The notes beneath the pieces are model-generated. The model did not search any database, had not been told where the DNA came from, and was given only the letters and a program-made list of their open reading frames with translations. This document shows positions 17,615 to 26,546 of a stretch of DNA of 64,000 nt, piece after piece. This DNA comes from a virus. The position numbers and the translations under genes are program-made. Within the stretch, counting starts at the first letter, position 1; every line of letters begins with the position of its first letter. The stretch covers positions 1 through 64,000 of IMG/VR virus record IMGVR_UViG_3300037488_003551; one strand, 5' to 3'.

Positions 17615-20092
17615 ATGCCAACTATGTCCATGTCTCCGGAAGTTCAAGCGTATGGCCAACTGCCGTCGACCGAACAAGCCGCGGAGATGTTCAAACAAAG
17701 ATTTTCGGAGATGGCCTATAACGTAATGATGGCGAAGTTTCCTGAACTCGCTGCACAAGTCGTGACGTTTAAGCTCATCGAGACGGACGCAGAGAGTGGC
17801 AAAGGCGTAGGCGCTTTTGTTTTGCTTCTGGAAGATAAGACTATCTATATCCCTGTGGTGATGGTGGATAGTCAGCTCAAGCCTTTTGATATGTTCTATT
17901 TTAAAGACCTCAATATTTTCCTACCCCTTTCGAATGAGTGGTTGGATGAGGTCTCTAAATCAGCGCTGTCGAATTTAGGTGAGCCTGCCAAGCTCCCGCA
18001 AGGCGTCTCCCGAGACATGAGCATCCGGGACATTATTGTTCCGCCTATTATGCCCGAGGGGCGCATCGGACTCGCCTCGGATATGTCCGAGATGTTTAAG
18101 GCCGCGAGTTATAACCCGAAGCCGCGTTTTCTCGAGTTCGTGAAGAACGCGTCGCATGTAGTTCTAGACGGTCTTCGTTTGACGTTCGAACGTAATCCGA
18201 GTTTCGGCCAAAAGATTGCTCAGTACTACGGGAAGAAAGCACTTACGGAAGCTTTTCAGACTGGATATGCGCGTACGGTAAAGACAGCAGCAGAAAATAA
18301 GAAGCCGGTCGTTCGCGTATTCAATCTCGAAACGTACCAGAACGCACTCCCTGAATTGAAAAGGGAATGCGGTTTGAAAATCGCGTCGGACCTTTTCGGC
18401 GAGATCGCGATGAACGGTGTCGGTACAATTGATACGCGACCGGTGGTGAAAAACAAGGTCGTAAAGGTTGAGTCTCCTGTGTGCCTCTCTCCTGCCACGG
18501 AGACTGGATTTTATAACCTCTATTTCCCGGACAAGACGAAGAAGCTCTGTCTCGTGGCAGCAACCGTTCCGGACGGTGACTACCTGGTAATGTTCGCTGA
18601 TGGGAGCAAAGCTTGGACCGTTTACAAAAATGACGCCAAGACGCTGATTGGTGAGCCTGAACTAGATGATAGCGTTATCAAAGCTACGGCCATTTATAAA
18701 GCTCTCGAAGGAGGCTCCAATAATAAGCCGACGATGAATAAGCACAACGTTGCTTTGTACGTTTCAAAACAGGGAAAACTCCAAGCTTGCGGGCCTAAGT
18801 ACATCTCTAGAGTCACGGATAACGGTGACGGTACGACCACGCTAGATAGCGGTCATATCGATTCGGATAATATACGCGGACGTATCATGACTTCTTCGGG
18901 TAGCATGAGCGGCTCTACGACCTTTTATCCGAAGAGCACTTCTTGGTTTTCAGTTCCAGACCCCTGGGAAAATAAACTGAAACCTATCGATGACCCGAAC
19001 ATGATTACGCGCTGGATTGACCAGCACCTTGCAGATAAGACTGACGAGGCGCCTATCAATGTGAAGAAAGCAGGTCTGGCTCAGTGGTGGGTGGAAGGAA
19101 TTCCGACCGCGGTTTATTTGGAGGCCGCGCTCGAGAAGGTCGCCACACGCTACGACCTCTCGCTCAATGATGCGTCCCGAGTTTTGGACGATGCGACAAA
19201 GAATGGGACGTGTCGCTTGCGCCTTATAAAGAGAGCGCAGGGCGAAGAGATGATGCAGCAGGAAGCTGCTCCTCCACAAGACCCAGCGCTGCAGCAGCAA
19301 GGTATGGACCCGGCGATGATGCAGCAGCAGGGTATGGACCCGAGCATGATGGGTATGGACCCGAGCATGATGGGGATGATGCCGCCTCAGCCCCCACAAC
19401 TTTCACCAACCGACCTGGCGATTGCGGAAACAGTTCAAGGTCTGCAGCAGGAGAACCAACTCCGTATGCAGCAGATTCAAGACCAGATGGCTCAGCAGCA
19501 GCAAGCTATGCAGATGCAGATGGAGTCCAACGAGAAGCTCATCGGTGTGCTGACCCAAATTCAGCAACGCGCGAGTGCTATTGGACAGGCGACAGGTGGG
19601 ATAGTTCCTCCCGAAGCCATGCAATCCCCGCTCGCTGCCGGCCAAATGTTGGCGCCAATACCTCCTCCGCAACCCGAGCCTCCGCCGATGCCCGTCATGC
19701 AAGAAGAAGGTCCGGCCTCCGCGGAGATGGTCGCATCTCAAATCCATCCAGAGCTCGCCGAGCAAGCGGCAGATTTTCAAGATGCGGGAATGTTCGACAC
19801 CTCAGTCTTGGCAGTGATGGCAGCTGCTCCGCTCCTCCGGGATATCGTTAGCACCTATATTCCCAATCTGGAAAAAGCGCTCGATAATATCGGGCGTATT
19901 CAGCTGACTTTGTGGATGCGCGAAGCAGAGACCAAGTCTGCCATCGGAAACGATGCGTTCGTTCTCCTCGAAGACAAGCTGCGTAACGTGTTCAAGAACT
20001 TAGGAGAAATCGTTCTCCAGGTAAACCGCAACGCGCTGGATACCGAAGCAGGTGCGATGCAATCTCAGAGGATGTTGGGCGACCAACAGTAA
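17615..20092 (+). CDS. Large head-module protein with Met/Gln-rich repeats (825 aa)
   Basis: Not recognised. Residues 1-240 look globular. Residues about 330-450 are beta-rich (VTDNGDGTTTLDSGHIDSDN). After residue 545 the chain becomes Gln/Met/Pro-rich, with a tandem 21-bp repeat giving copies of GMDPSMM at about 19310-19375. A coiled coil follows (QQENQLRMQQIQDQMAQQ), and the C-terminus is helical. The length, position before the protease and low-complexity hinge fit a structural or internal head protein. The sequence gives no enzymatic motif. Confidence 0.6.
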   Translation: MPTMSMSPEVQAYGQLPSTEQAAEMFKQRFSEMAYNVMMAKFPELAAQVVTFKLIETDAESGKGVGAFVLLLEDKTIYIPVVMVDSQLKPFDMFYFKDLNIFLPLSNEWLDEVSKSALSNLGEPAKLPQGVSRDMSIRDIIVPPIMPEGRIGLASDMSEMFKAASYNPKPRFLEFVKNASHVVLDGLRLTFERNPSFGQKIAQYYGKKALTEAFQTGYARTVKTAAENKKPVVRVFNLETYQNALPELKRECGLKIASDLFGEIAMNGVGTIDTRPVVKNKVVKVESPVCLSPATETGFYNLYFPDKTKKLCLVAATVPDGDYLVMFADGSKAWTVYKNDAKTLIGEPELDDSVIKATAIYKALEGGSNNKPTMNKHNVALYVSKQGKLQACGPKYISRVTDNGDGTTTLDSGHIDSDNIRGRIMTSSGSMSGSTTFYPKSTSWFSVPDPWENKLKPIDDPNMITRWIDQHLADKTDEAPINVKKAGLAQWWVEGIPTAVYLEAALEKVATRYDLSLNDASRVLDDATKNGTCRLRLIKRAQGEEMMQQEAAPPQDPALQQQGMDPAMMQQQGMDPSMMGMDPSMMGMMPPQPPQLSPTDLAIAETVQGLQQENQLRMQQIQDQMAQQQQAMQMQMESNEKLIGVLTQIQQRASAIGQATGGIVPPEAMQSPLAAGQMLAPIPPPQPEPPPMPVMQEEGPASAEMVASQIHPELAEQAADFQDAGMFDTSVLAVMAAAPLLRDIVSTYIPNLEKALDNIGRIQLTLWMREAETKSAIGNDAFVLLEDKLRNVFKNLGEIVLQVNRNALDTEAGAMQSQRMLGDQQ

Positions 20093-20096
20093 AAAG

Positions 20097-20801
20097 ATGC
20101 TTGCCCGCATACAGCCGTATTGGCGGTGGTTGAATCTTGAGTACGCGATAAAACGTAAACAGCCACCATCGGACCCATGGCTTGAGCAACTTTACGACCT
20201 GTATTTTGGAAACGTAGAGGGAACCGAGGCGCAGCAAGCAGTCATCGGTCATGTTTTTTCGGAGTTCAAACGCGACGTGATTATGGCCTACTTTTTTGCG
20301 CGATGTTCGATGAACGATATCGAGGAGAGCTTAGAGCTTCCCCCCGAGGTCGTGGAAGGCGTTGCGCGCTTATTTTTTGACCGTACAAAAATTCGTACGA
20401 AGTTAGACCATATTGAATACGCTCGCGAATATATGGACAAGTTTGCTTGTGCGGAAGGAAAGAGTCTCATCTATCTCGGGATGACTGGAGGACCAATTTC
20501 CTTAAAGAATAAATTTTGTCTTGGTTATGAGATGCCTAACATCGATCAAGACTTTGTAGATCACCGGATGTATATGACAGCGGTGTCTTTTGGACTCATG
20601 ACCCGAGGTAATGCTCTGACTTCACGCGAAGGAAAAGAAGCCTTTCACTGGTTCCAGCAGGCTTCTACGATGTCTAATGTGTATCGTAAACTGCAGCAGG
20701 GAGAAGACGACGCCCAGGATGCTATCGTGGCGATTGAGCAGCGAAAGCTTACCCATAAACCTGAGGCGGCTGGTATCGACCGCAACGAAGTTCTTCACTG
20801 A
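20097..20801 (+). CDS. Hypothetical helical protein (234 aa)
   Basis: Not recognised. An all-helical protein without low-complexity regions, unlike its neighbours. Residues 60-100 (FARCSMNDIEESLELPPEVV) look like a helix-turn-helix of the sigma/terminase-small type, which suggests a DNA-binding or packaging role. The ATG at 20097 lies 4 nt after the preceding stop with almost no SD, so it depends on coupling. Confidence 0.55.
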   Translation: MLARIQPYWRWLNLEYAIKRKQPPSDPWLEQLYDLYFGNVEGTEAQQAVIGHVFSEFKRDVIMAYFFARCSMNDIEESLELPPEVVEGVARLFFDRTKIRTKLDHIEYAREYMDKFACAEGKSLIYLGMTGGPISLKNKFCLGYEMPNIDQDFVDHRMYMTAVSFGLMTRGNALTSREGKEAFHWFQQASTMSNVYRKLQQGEDDAQDAIVAIEQRKLTHKPEAAGIDRNEVLH

Positions 20802-20815
20802 TAAGGAGTCCAGCT

Positions 20816-21691
20816 ATGTGGATGCGCGATGATTACGAAAAAGCGGCGAGTGTTATTGCCAAGGAATTCGCTGCGGGTAATGGCGCTGTGACCATTAACC
20901 AGCTCGCCACAAAAACTGCTGCCGAGGCTGGATTGAATCCGGATGGGATTCGAACACTGGTGCGCCTTGCGAACGTCAATGCTTTTAATGAGCTCTTTTC
21001 AAAGCAGGCGGGTAAAGAAGACCGCATGTTCGAGTTTGAGACTGGCGACCCCGAGATTGTTATTTCTTCTCTACATTCGGATGCTAAAGTGGCGCACGAG
21101 ATGAACTCTCCCGTCTCTTTGAATAATTACGATATGCTCGCGGACTACTTCGGCGGATTCTCGACGAAGACTGCGGAAGACGAAGAAGAGGATGACGAAG
21201 ACGAGGGCGAGGACGAAGAATGTGAGAAGGACGAGAAGTGCGACGAAGAGAGCAAGGAGCCTGTCCTGAATAAATCCGAAGTTACGATGCTTTACAACCG
21301 AGCTAAAGACAAAGTCTCAGAAGAAAAGAAGGCGTCGGAAATCCGTTGGGGTCTGGCTCTCGAGAAGGCGGCACGCGTAACCAGCGAAGTGGCGGGTCGA
21401 AACGTCCATTTTAACAAGACCGCTTTTTACCGTGACCTCGTCTCTGCCAGTAATGGTTCATGTCTCGATGACGTTAAAGGCCTCCACGCTCTTCTGACAA
21501 AAGAAGAAGGCGTGGACGTTCTTGGTGGAATGAAGGTTGCGGAGGTCGTGGATACTTTTTCACCCAACCTAAAAGGACAGACCGCAGAAATTCTCGGCTA
21601 CCTAGAAGAAGCACGCGAAGCACGCTACAATTGGGACAAGTGCGCTAGCGCCGAGAGGTTCCTCAATGGGATGGAAATCAGTCACAGATAA
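20816..21691 (+). CDS. Head-module protein with acidic linker (291 aa)
   Basis: Not recognised. The N-terminal 85 residues are helical (YEKAASVIAKEFAAGNGAVT). Residues 118-145 are almost entirely Asp/Glu with two Cys, and the rest is helical with repeated Lys-Ala-type sites (EKAARVTSE, NKTAFYRDL). A strong SD (AAGGAG, 8 nt) precedes the ATG. It lies among head genes and overlaps the next gene by 26 nt. Confidence 0.58.
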   Translation: MWMRDDYEKAASVIAKEFAAGNGAVTINQLATKTAAEAGLNPDGIRTLVRLANVNAFNELFSKQAGKEDRMFEFETGDPEIVISSLHSDAKVAHEMNSPVSLNNYDMLADYFGGFSTKTAEDEEEDDEDEGEDEECEKDEKCDEESKEPVLNKSEVTMLYNRAKDKVSEEKKASEIRWGLALEKAARVTSEVAGRNVHFNKTAFYRDLVSASNGSCLDDVKGLHALLTKEEGVDVLGGMKVAEVVDTFSPNLKGQTAEILGYLEEAREARYNWDKCASAERFLNGMEISHR

Positions 21692-22373
21692 GTTCGTAAC
21701 CGACCCCGGACCCGCGCTAAAACGTTTTATCGAAACCGTTCAGCGTCATCCGGTAGCTTCTACAATAGGCGCCGGGACTCTTGCAGCAGGTGCAACATCG
21801 TTTGGCCCCAAGGCCAATGAACAGGAGAGTGAGTTCATGAAAAACCGTCTTGGGTCTCCTGACGGAAAATTTGTTTACGCCTCTGAAAAAGTTGCGGCGC
21901 AACTGGAAGAGCTATTTGTGAAAGAGGCGGCACCATCTGCTGCGGCTAACCCTTCCGCGTGGAATTCGGCGTGGCAATCGGGTGTTGAAGGTTTAAGTAA
22001 AGGCGTAGGCGCAGGCGTAGGTGGAGCGGGAGTATTGATTCTCTCTGACCTTCTCCGAAAAGCGGGACGAGGACTCTCTCAAAAACTCGTTTACGATTCT
22101 AAGCGTAAAGAAATGCTCCGCAAGATTCTTTCGATGGACCCTATCGTCAGCGCTTTTGAAGCCCAGAACCCAGGTCTCATGCTCAAGGTTTATGCGTCTA
22201 TGGTTTCTGTTGCGCCCACTCTGAGTCTCGACCAAAATGCAGTGACTTCTTTTCTCCGAGAAGCTGCGCAAACGCATGGCTCGTTGAACTACATGACGAT
22301 TAAGCAATTGGCCGAAACAGAAAAAGCAATCAACGAGTCCAAGGGTACGGACCTCAGCCGCTTGAGACTGTGA
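21666..22373 (+). CDS. Gly-rich putative membrane-active head protein (235 aa)
   Basis: Function unknown. Residues 33-48 (ASTIGAGTLAAGATSFG) and 110-130 (SKGVGAGVGGAGVLILSD) are Gly/Ala-rich hydrophobic tracts separated by a Lys-Ala site (EKVAAQLEELFVKEAA). The C-terminal half is helical. It starts inside the previous gene with GAGAGG 6 nt before the ATG. It may be one of the internal head or ejection proteins of this module. Confidence 0.55.
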   Translation: MGWKSVTDKFVTDPGPALKRFIETVQRHPVASTIGAGTLAAGATSFGPKANEQESEFMKNRLGSPDGKFVYASEKVAAQLEELFVKEAAPSAAANPSAWNSAWQSGVEGLSKGVGAGVGGAGVLILSDLLRKAGRGLSQKLVYDSKRKEMLRKILSMDPIVSAFEAQNPGLMLKVYASMVSVAPTLSLDQNAVTSFLREAAQTHGSLNYMTIKQLAETEKAINESKGTDLSRLRL

Positions 22374-22381
22374 GGCAGAAC

Positions 22382-22600
22382 ATGACATACGACGAACTCA
22401 GCCAAATGATTCCAGAGTCCGTAAAACTCGCGATGCGCAATGGACAGTTCCATAAGGTAGCCGCGGAAATGAACGGTTGGAAATCCACAGAGCTTCCTGA
22501 AATTCTTGAGAGTTTTGGGACCAAGCTTGCCAGCCGACAAGAGCGCTATCGCGTGATTACGGATGGGCTAAATGCTCTCGAGACTCTGAAGAAGGACTAA
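22382..22600 (+). CDS. Small helical protein (72 aa)
   Basis: Not recognised. A short, fully helical protein (MTYDELSQMIPESVKLAMRN). The ATG at 22382 with GAGG 6 nt upstream is preferred over a GTG at 22370 that overlaps the previous stop. It is placed directly before the protease gene, a position often held by small core or assembly proteins. Confidence 0.55.
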   Translation: MTYDELSQMIPESVKLAMRNGQFHKVAAEMNGWKSTELPEILESFGTKLASRQERYRVITDGLNALETLKKD

Positions 22601-22607
22601 TCCTCAC

Positions 22608-24689
22608 ATGATGAGAAAAATCGTCCACCTCGACCCTTACTTCCCGACTGGTGAGCTCACGATTCAGCCGGTTGTATTGTGGTCGGGGAGTAAGAAGTTT
22701 GTCGAACCCATCACGAAGCATGCAAGTGTTGGGGCAGACTTCTTCAAGACGATTCAGCCGGTACCCGGTCATAGCATCGTTTATGTTCTCGCTGTCAGCG
22801 CTTGGGAGCGTTATGGCGAAAACCGAAATGGTGACGGTTTTCCAGACCAGCCGTATATGGCGCATGCGGGAGGAATTCAAGAAACCGAGACTCTCCAAAA
22901 GCACTACAAATCTTTTGAGTCTGTTGGGAATGTTTTTCTCTCGCACGTTAACACCGACCCCATAAAAGCTGTAGGGCGCGTTATTAAAGCATTCTGGAAT
23001 GACTCGATGAAACGCGTCGAGCTTCTTTTGGATGTGGACAACGCTAAAGCTCCACGTGTGGTTGAGCGAATAGAAGCTGGGGAATATCCTGCGGTTTCGA
23101 TGGGGACGCGCGTTCCCTGGGACGTGTGCTCCCTACCCTCTTGTTTAAATCACGCACCCACCCGTGCCCAGTACTGCGACCACCTGCGTTTTCAAATGCG
23201 GGATGTTGTTAACGGCGTGAAGGTTGCCGCTCTTAATCCGAGCTGCAAATTTTTCGATATTTCTTGGGTGGTGCGGCCGGCAGACCCGAATGCCTATATG
23301 CTCAAGAAGGTTGCTGATGAGGCCTACGAAATCAAATATTCGGGGGCGGCAGCAGGTGAATACTTGGACGAAATGGAAGAGCGTAAGCTCGCGGCGCACA
23401 AGTTAGCGGTAATCGATAAAGTTGTTCAGGGTATTCCAGTCGATGCCAAGTCCGAAAATATCGATCCGATGCACCTACACAACGCCTGTGCAATGCAGCC
23501 GACGGCGATGTCGATGAGTCATGGTCTTCCAGAGCTCTCTGATTCTATCCTCCGGCAGCTGGCCTCGTCCTGCTCTCTTCCAGATATTTTCACGTCTACG
23601 CTTGCGATGGGCATGCCCCTATGCACGCGCGAGGTTGTGAAAATTACGATTTACCGTCAGATGCCTGGCGCCCCAAATATGGACGGAGTCGCGGATGCCG
23701 CGGTCTCCGCGCGTCAGCCTTTGATGGACCTTTTCCAAGAGCATCCGCAGATGTTGGATGCATATGAAGGTGACCTCGACATTGACCAGTGTCATTTGAA
23801 TCCTAAAGTAGCTGAAATCATTGGGACCGGAATGGAAAAACGTTCGGGTATTTATGAGTACTTGAAACGTAAGTACGTTCCTGGAAAGTACCGTGATGAT
23901 GCTACACGACTGACACCCTTTACTGTAACGGACCCGGTATCGGGACAACGTTATGGTACGAATCGACAAGCTGCTATTTTGGCACATGACGAAATCGCTA
24001 AAAAGAATTTACGGAAAGTTCTGGGAGGGGCTGCGGCTCTCGGAGGAGCGTATGGTTTAATTTCTTCTGGGTTGAGAAGTAGAGGATTGTCGAAGTTAAA
24101 TCCTCTAGTTGCAGGCACTCTTGGCGCAGTTGGATTAATGAATATGCCTTCTATGGGGCCGCATTATATGACGGACCAAGGTGTTCCTATTCCTGTCCTG
24201 ACTGAGCTCACCAAAATGAGCGCCGATTCTTCTGGTTTTGCACGTTCTTTAGCGTTACCTCTTTTTGGTACGCTGGGAACGATGGCGCTTTTAGGGATGG
24301 ACCGAAGGCATCGTTTAGCCCAAGGATATGTTCCAGGTAATCCCTACGAGAATGCGCCTCGTCGAGGGATAGATACTCTCAGTACCGCAGCTGCAAATCA
24401 CCCACTTCTTTTTGCAGGATTGGGTACGCTAGGAATGCGCGCTGCAGGGAATACCAGAGCTGCAAAATATCTCGGAGAGAATGTCGCTAAGCCACTTTTT
24501 AATAAAGGGCAAAAGGCTGTCAGTGGTATAGACGAATCCCTTCGAAGATGGGCTCAAAAAACTAGCCAAGAAATAATTGTGGGAGCGTCTATGAAAGCTG
24601 CGTCGGATTCCGTAAGCCTTCCAGTATTAGACATGGACAAAATCGCCGAAAGTCTTGGCGAGATTTTGTTAGGAAACACGGACTTGTGA
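22608..24689 (+). CDS. Prohead protease (assemblin-like) with long C-terminal extension
   Basis: A 693-residue protein. Residues about 50-200 match the herpesvirus/HK97/T4 gp21 assemblin-type serine protease pattern: FLSHVNTDPIKAVGRV (candidate catalytic His113), a beta-rich ELLLDVDNAKAPRVVERIEAGEYP, then AVSMGTRV (candidate Ser164). A four-Cys/His insertion follows (CSLPSCLNHAPTRAQYC). Family proteases are usually about 200 residues. Here the rest contains helical segments and two hydrophobic Gly/Ala tracts (VLGGAAALGGAYGLI, and AGTLGAVGLMNM) resembling the tagged membrane-active proteins. It should mature the head by cleaving scaffold and core proteins. Its position before candidate scaffold and capsid genes supports the call. 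Confidence 0.72.
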   Translation: MMRKIVHLDPYFPTGELTIQPVVLWSGSKKFVEPITKHASVGADFFKTIQPVPGHSIVYVLAVSAWERYGENRNGDGFPDQPYMAHAGGIQETETLQKHYKSFESVGNVFLSHVNTDPIKAVGRVIKAFWNDSMKRVELLLDVDNAKAPRVVERIEAGEYPAVSMGTRVPWDVCSLPSCLNHAPTRAQYCDHLRFQMRDVVNGVKVAALNPSCKFFDISWVVRPADPNAYMLKKVADEAYEIKYSGAAAGEYLDEMEERKLAAHKLAVIDKVVQGIPVDAKSENIDPMHLHNACAMQPTAMSMSHGLPELSDSILRQLASSCSLPDIFTSTLAMGMPLCTREVVKITIYRQMPGAPNMDGVADAAVSARQPLMDLFQEHPQMLDAYEGDLDIDQCHLNPKVAEIIGTGMEKRSGIYEYLKRKYVPGKYRDDATRLTPFTVTDPVSGQRYGTNRQAAILAHDEIAKKNLRKVLGGAAALGGAYGLISSGLRSRGLSKLNPLVAGTLGAVGLMNMPSMGPHYMTDQGVPIPVLTELTKMSADSSGFARSLALPLFGTLGTMALLGMDRRHRLAQGYVPGNPYENAPRRGIDTLSTAAANHPLLFAGLGTLGMRAAGNTRAAKYLGENVAKPLFNKGQKAVSGIDESLRRWAQKTSQEIIVGASMKAASDSVSLPVLDMDKIAESLGEILLGNTDL

Positions 24690-24700
24690 ATTGAGAACGA

Positions 24701-24718
24701 GCACCATATCATTGGTGC
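24701..24718 (+). other. Hairpin between protease and scaffold genes
   Basis: GCACCA and TGGTGC, separated by six bases, form a 6-bp stem just after the protease stop and upstream of the next SD. There is no U-tract, so it is more likely an mRNA processing or stability element than a terminator. It would allow different expression of the downstream scaffold and capsid genes. Confidence 0.35.
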
Positions 24719-24742
24719 GTAAAAGGAAAGAGGTCATGCACC

Positions 24743-25279
24743 ATGGAATTCGCTAAGATGCTCGCCGGTTTTAACGCTCCCGCAGCTGCACAAACTAAAA
24801 CGGCTAGCGTGGACAACACGAAACAGCAGATTGCTAGCGCTGTGGAAGCGACTAAGGTTGCTTCGGCAGCACAATCAACTGATGCTGTGGAGGCTCTTAT
24901 GAAGACAGCGGCTACGTTGGCTGAAAATGAGAAGACAGCTGAGCTGGTACACGCGCACATGAGCGGTCGCGCTTTTGCGCAAGGTGCTATGGAAGTGTTC
25001 GCGGTTGCTGACGCTGCAGCTCAGAAGGTAGCGTCGGAGACTGCTCCTTCGCCCAATGCGTACTACCAAGCAAAGATGGCTGCTGACCAGGAAGCCATGG
25101 TCAAGGCTGCTGCTGAGCAGGGTTATCACGACACGATGACCAAAGCTGCCGCTGAGTACAACCAAGGATACGAAGCAGCGGTACAGGATGCCGTGAAGGT
25201 CGCTGCCAACGAGTTCTACAAGGGTGCGCAAGAGGCCGCGATTATCATCCAGGCCGCTCGCAGCCAAAGGAACGGCTGA
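24743..25279 (+). CDS. Ala/Lys-rich helical protein, candidate scaffold or core protein (178 aa)
   Basis: Almost entirely Ala, Lys, Glu and Gln and predicted helical, with many Lys-x-Ala steps (KTASVDNTK, KVASAAQ, KTAATLAENEKTAE, KVASETA). Position and composition suit a scaffolding or prohead core protein removed by the protease upstream. The order protease, scaffold, capsid matches T4-like modules. SD AGAGGT 9 nt upstream. The repeated Lys-x-Ala sites could be the cleavage sites. Confidence 0.55.
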   Translation: MEFAKMLAGFNAPAAAQTKTASVDNTKQQIASAVEATKVASAAQSTDAVEALMKTAATLAENEKTAELVHAHMSGRAFAQGAMEVFAVADAAAQKVASETAPSPNAYYQAKMAADQEAMVKAAAEQGYHDTMTKAAAEYNQGYEAAVQDAVKVAANEFYKGAQEAAIIIQAARSQRNG

Positions 25280-25286
25280 GTGAAAC

Positions 25287-25502
25287 ATGGCTAGACCTCT
25301 TCCGAGTGTGGATGCTGTTGTTGCCCGCGTCAAAGCGCTGGCACAGGAAGAAGCGGTGAAGACCGCCTCTGCCGCGGCGCCGATGCTTACTGACGATGTG
25401 GCTCAAAGCCTGCAGAAGTTGGCGAGCGACCTTCGGGCAGAGGCTTCGGTACGCGTGTCTGTTCAGGACGTTCTGAACTTTGCACAGGCGGTGCACCGAT
25501 GA
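25287..25502 (+). CDS. Small Ala-rich helical core-type protein (71 aa)
   Basis: A helical peptide with VKTASAAAP and SLQKLASDLRAEASVRVSV. The LR-x-EASVR segment is shared with the next small gene, so the two look like tandem duplicates. Possibly a minor prohead core protein. It ends in an ATGA overlap with the next gene. Confidence 0.55.
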   Translation: MARPLPSVDAVVARVKALAQEEAVKTASAAAPMLTDDVAQSLQKLASDLRAEASVRVSVQDVLNFAQAVHR

Positions 25503-25657
25503 CATCTCCCGTGTCAGCTCAACTCCGTACCTTGGCGCAAGAACTCCGTAAGGAAGCGTCAGTCCGTGAAGAGACCAAGCTACTCAAAGTGGCGCAGGTT
25601 CTCTCCGCGGCTCGAGCCTTAGACGAATTTCGTGCGCTTCTAAATGGAAGGCAGTAA
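25499..25657 (+). CDS. Small helical protein, 52 aa (paralog of preceding gene)
   Basis: ATG at 25499 overlaps the preceding stop (ATGA), and the frame runs 52 codons to TAA. The protein has QELRKEASVREETKLLKVAQ, matching LRAEASVRVSV of its neighbour, so the gene is real and a likely tandem duplicate. It is helical and Ala-rich. As with its neighbours it may be a core or scaffold component. The next gene begins 3 nt later. Confidence 0.6.
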   Translation: MTSPVSAQLRTLAQELRKEASVREETKLLKVAQVLSAARALDEFRALLNGRQ

Positions 25658-25659
25658 AA

Positions 25660-25992
25660 ATGCTGGACCTAGTGAAAGTAGCTGAAGTCCTCGAAGCTGC
25701 CGCCAGTTATATCGAGGCAACCGAGACCAAGCAAGCCGAAGCTGTCAACGCGGTTCGGGGTGCTGAGGCCTCAAAATTGGCCAGCCGTATCCGAGATGCC
25801 GTCGGAGAAAATATCTCCGCGGACCTTCTCGGAAAGCTGGCCGCGACTAACCCAGAAGTGACCGAGCTCCTCGCGCGCCTCGCCGGGGGAGACCGCGTCG
25901 ATTCCCTGGGCGGTCCTGACACAACGAAAACAGCTTCCACCTCTTCGCTGCCCGAGGGTGAGGCTGCTTTTGTAAACTTCCTTCTGAGCTGA
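25660..25992 (+). CDS. Small Ala-rich helical protein (110 aa)
   Basis: Helical N-terminal two thirds (VKVAEVLEAAASYIEATETK), then SKLASRIRDAVGENISADLL and a flexible C-terminus with TTKTAST. It belongs to the same compositional group as the three genes before it. Probable scaffold or core component. Confidence 0.55.
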   Translation: MLDLVKVAEVLEAAASYIEATETKQAEAVNAVRGAEASKLASRIRDAVGENISADLLGKLAATNPEVTELLARLAGGDRVDSLGGPDTTKTASTSSLPEGEAAFVNFLLS

Positions 25993-26018
25993 AGGACTTG
26001 AAAAGGATGAGGTAACCC

Positions 26019-26534
26019 ATGTCGATTCTCACGAGCAATTTCGACATCATCACCCATGATCCCCCCGAGAGTGCGAAGGCGGGTCTTGCGATGGTGTTGA
26101 GCGTCTACGGCGCACCAGCCCCAGGGGCTGGCGGCACCCCCACCGCGGGTTCCATCCCGGCTGGCTCCATCATTGTGATGAATGCCAACGGTCTGGCGAT
26201 TCTCGCAGACAACGATGCTGCGACGACGGATGCTCCCAAGCTGATGTTCGTCACCATCGACGGCGACCAAGACTACGACGGGTCGTTTGTCCACAAGATC
26301 ACCTGCGTGCAGGGCGGCATCGAAATCCTGACCCCGCAGTATCTCACGGCGAGCTACGCTCCCGGCGCCATGCTCACGTGTGGCCAGGCGAGCGCGACGG
26401 CCTGCGTTGGCAAGTTCCGCGCTGCCGCCACTGGCGAACAAATCTACGGTGTAGTTGGCCCGCTGGGTCTCAATGCGACCACGCTGGTTCTGGACGTCAT
26501 CATTCCGCAGGGCATTTGCCCGGCGTCGGCATAA
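26019..26534 (+). CDS. Probable capsid decoration/stabilisation protein (171 aa)
   Basis: A beta-rich protein of 171 residues directly upstream of the major capsid gene. It has a Pro/Gly-rich loop (GAPAPGAGGTPTAGSIPAG) and a compact domain (SIIVMNANGLAILADND, then ATACVGKFRAAATGEQIYG). This is the size and position of lambda gpD-like or other head decoration proteins. Codon use becomes GC-rich and biased here, as for highly expressed structural genes. The assignment is by context and general fold impression. Confidence 0.5.
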   Translation: MSILTSNFDIITHDPPESAKAGLAMVLSVYGAPAPGAGGTPTAGSIPAGSIIVMNANGLAILADNDAATTDAPKLMFVTIDGDQDYDGSFVHKITCVQGGIEILTPQYLTASYAPGAMLTCGQASATACVGKFRAAATGEQIYGVVGPLGLNATTLVLDVIIPQGICPASA

Positions 26535-26546
26535 GGGAGGTTTCTG

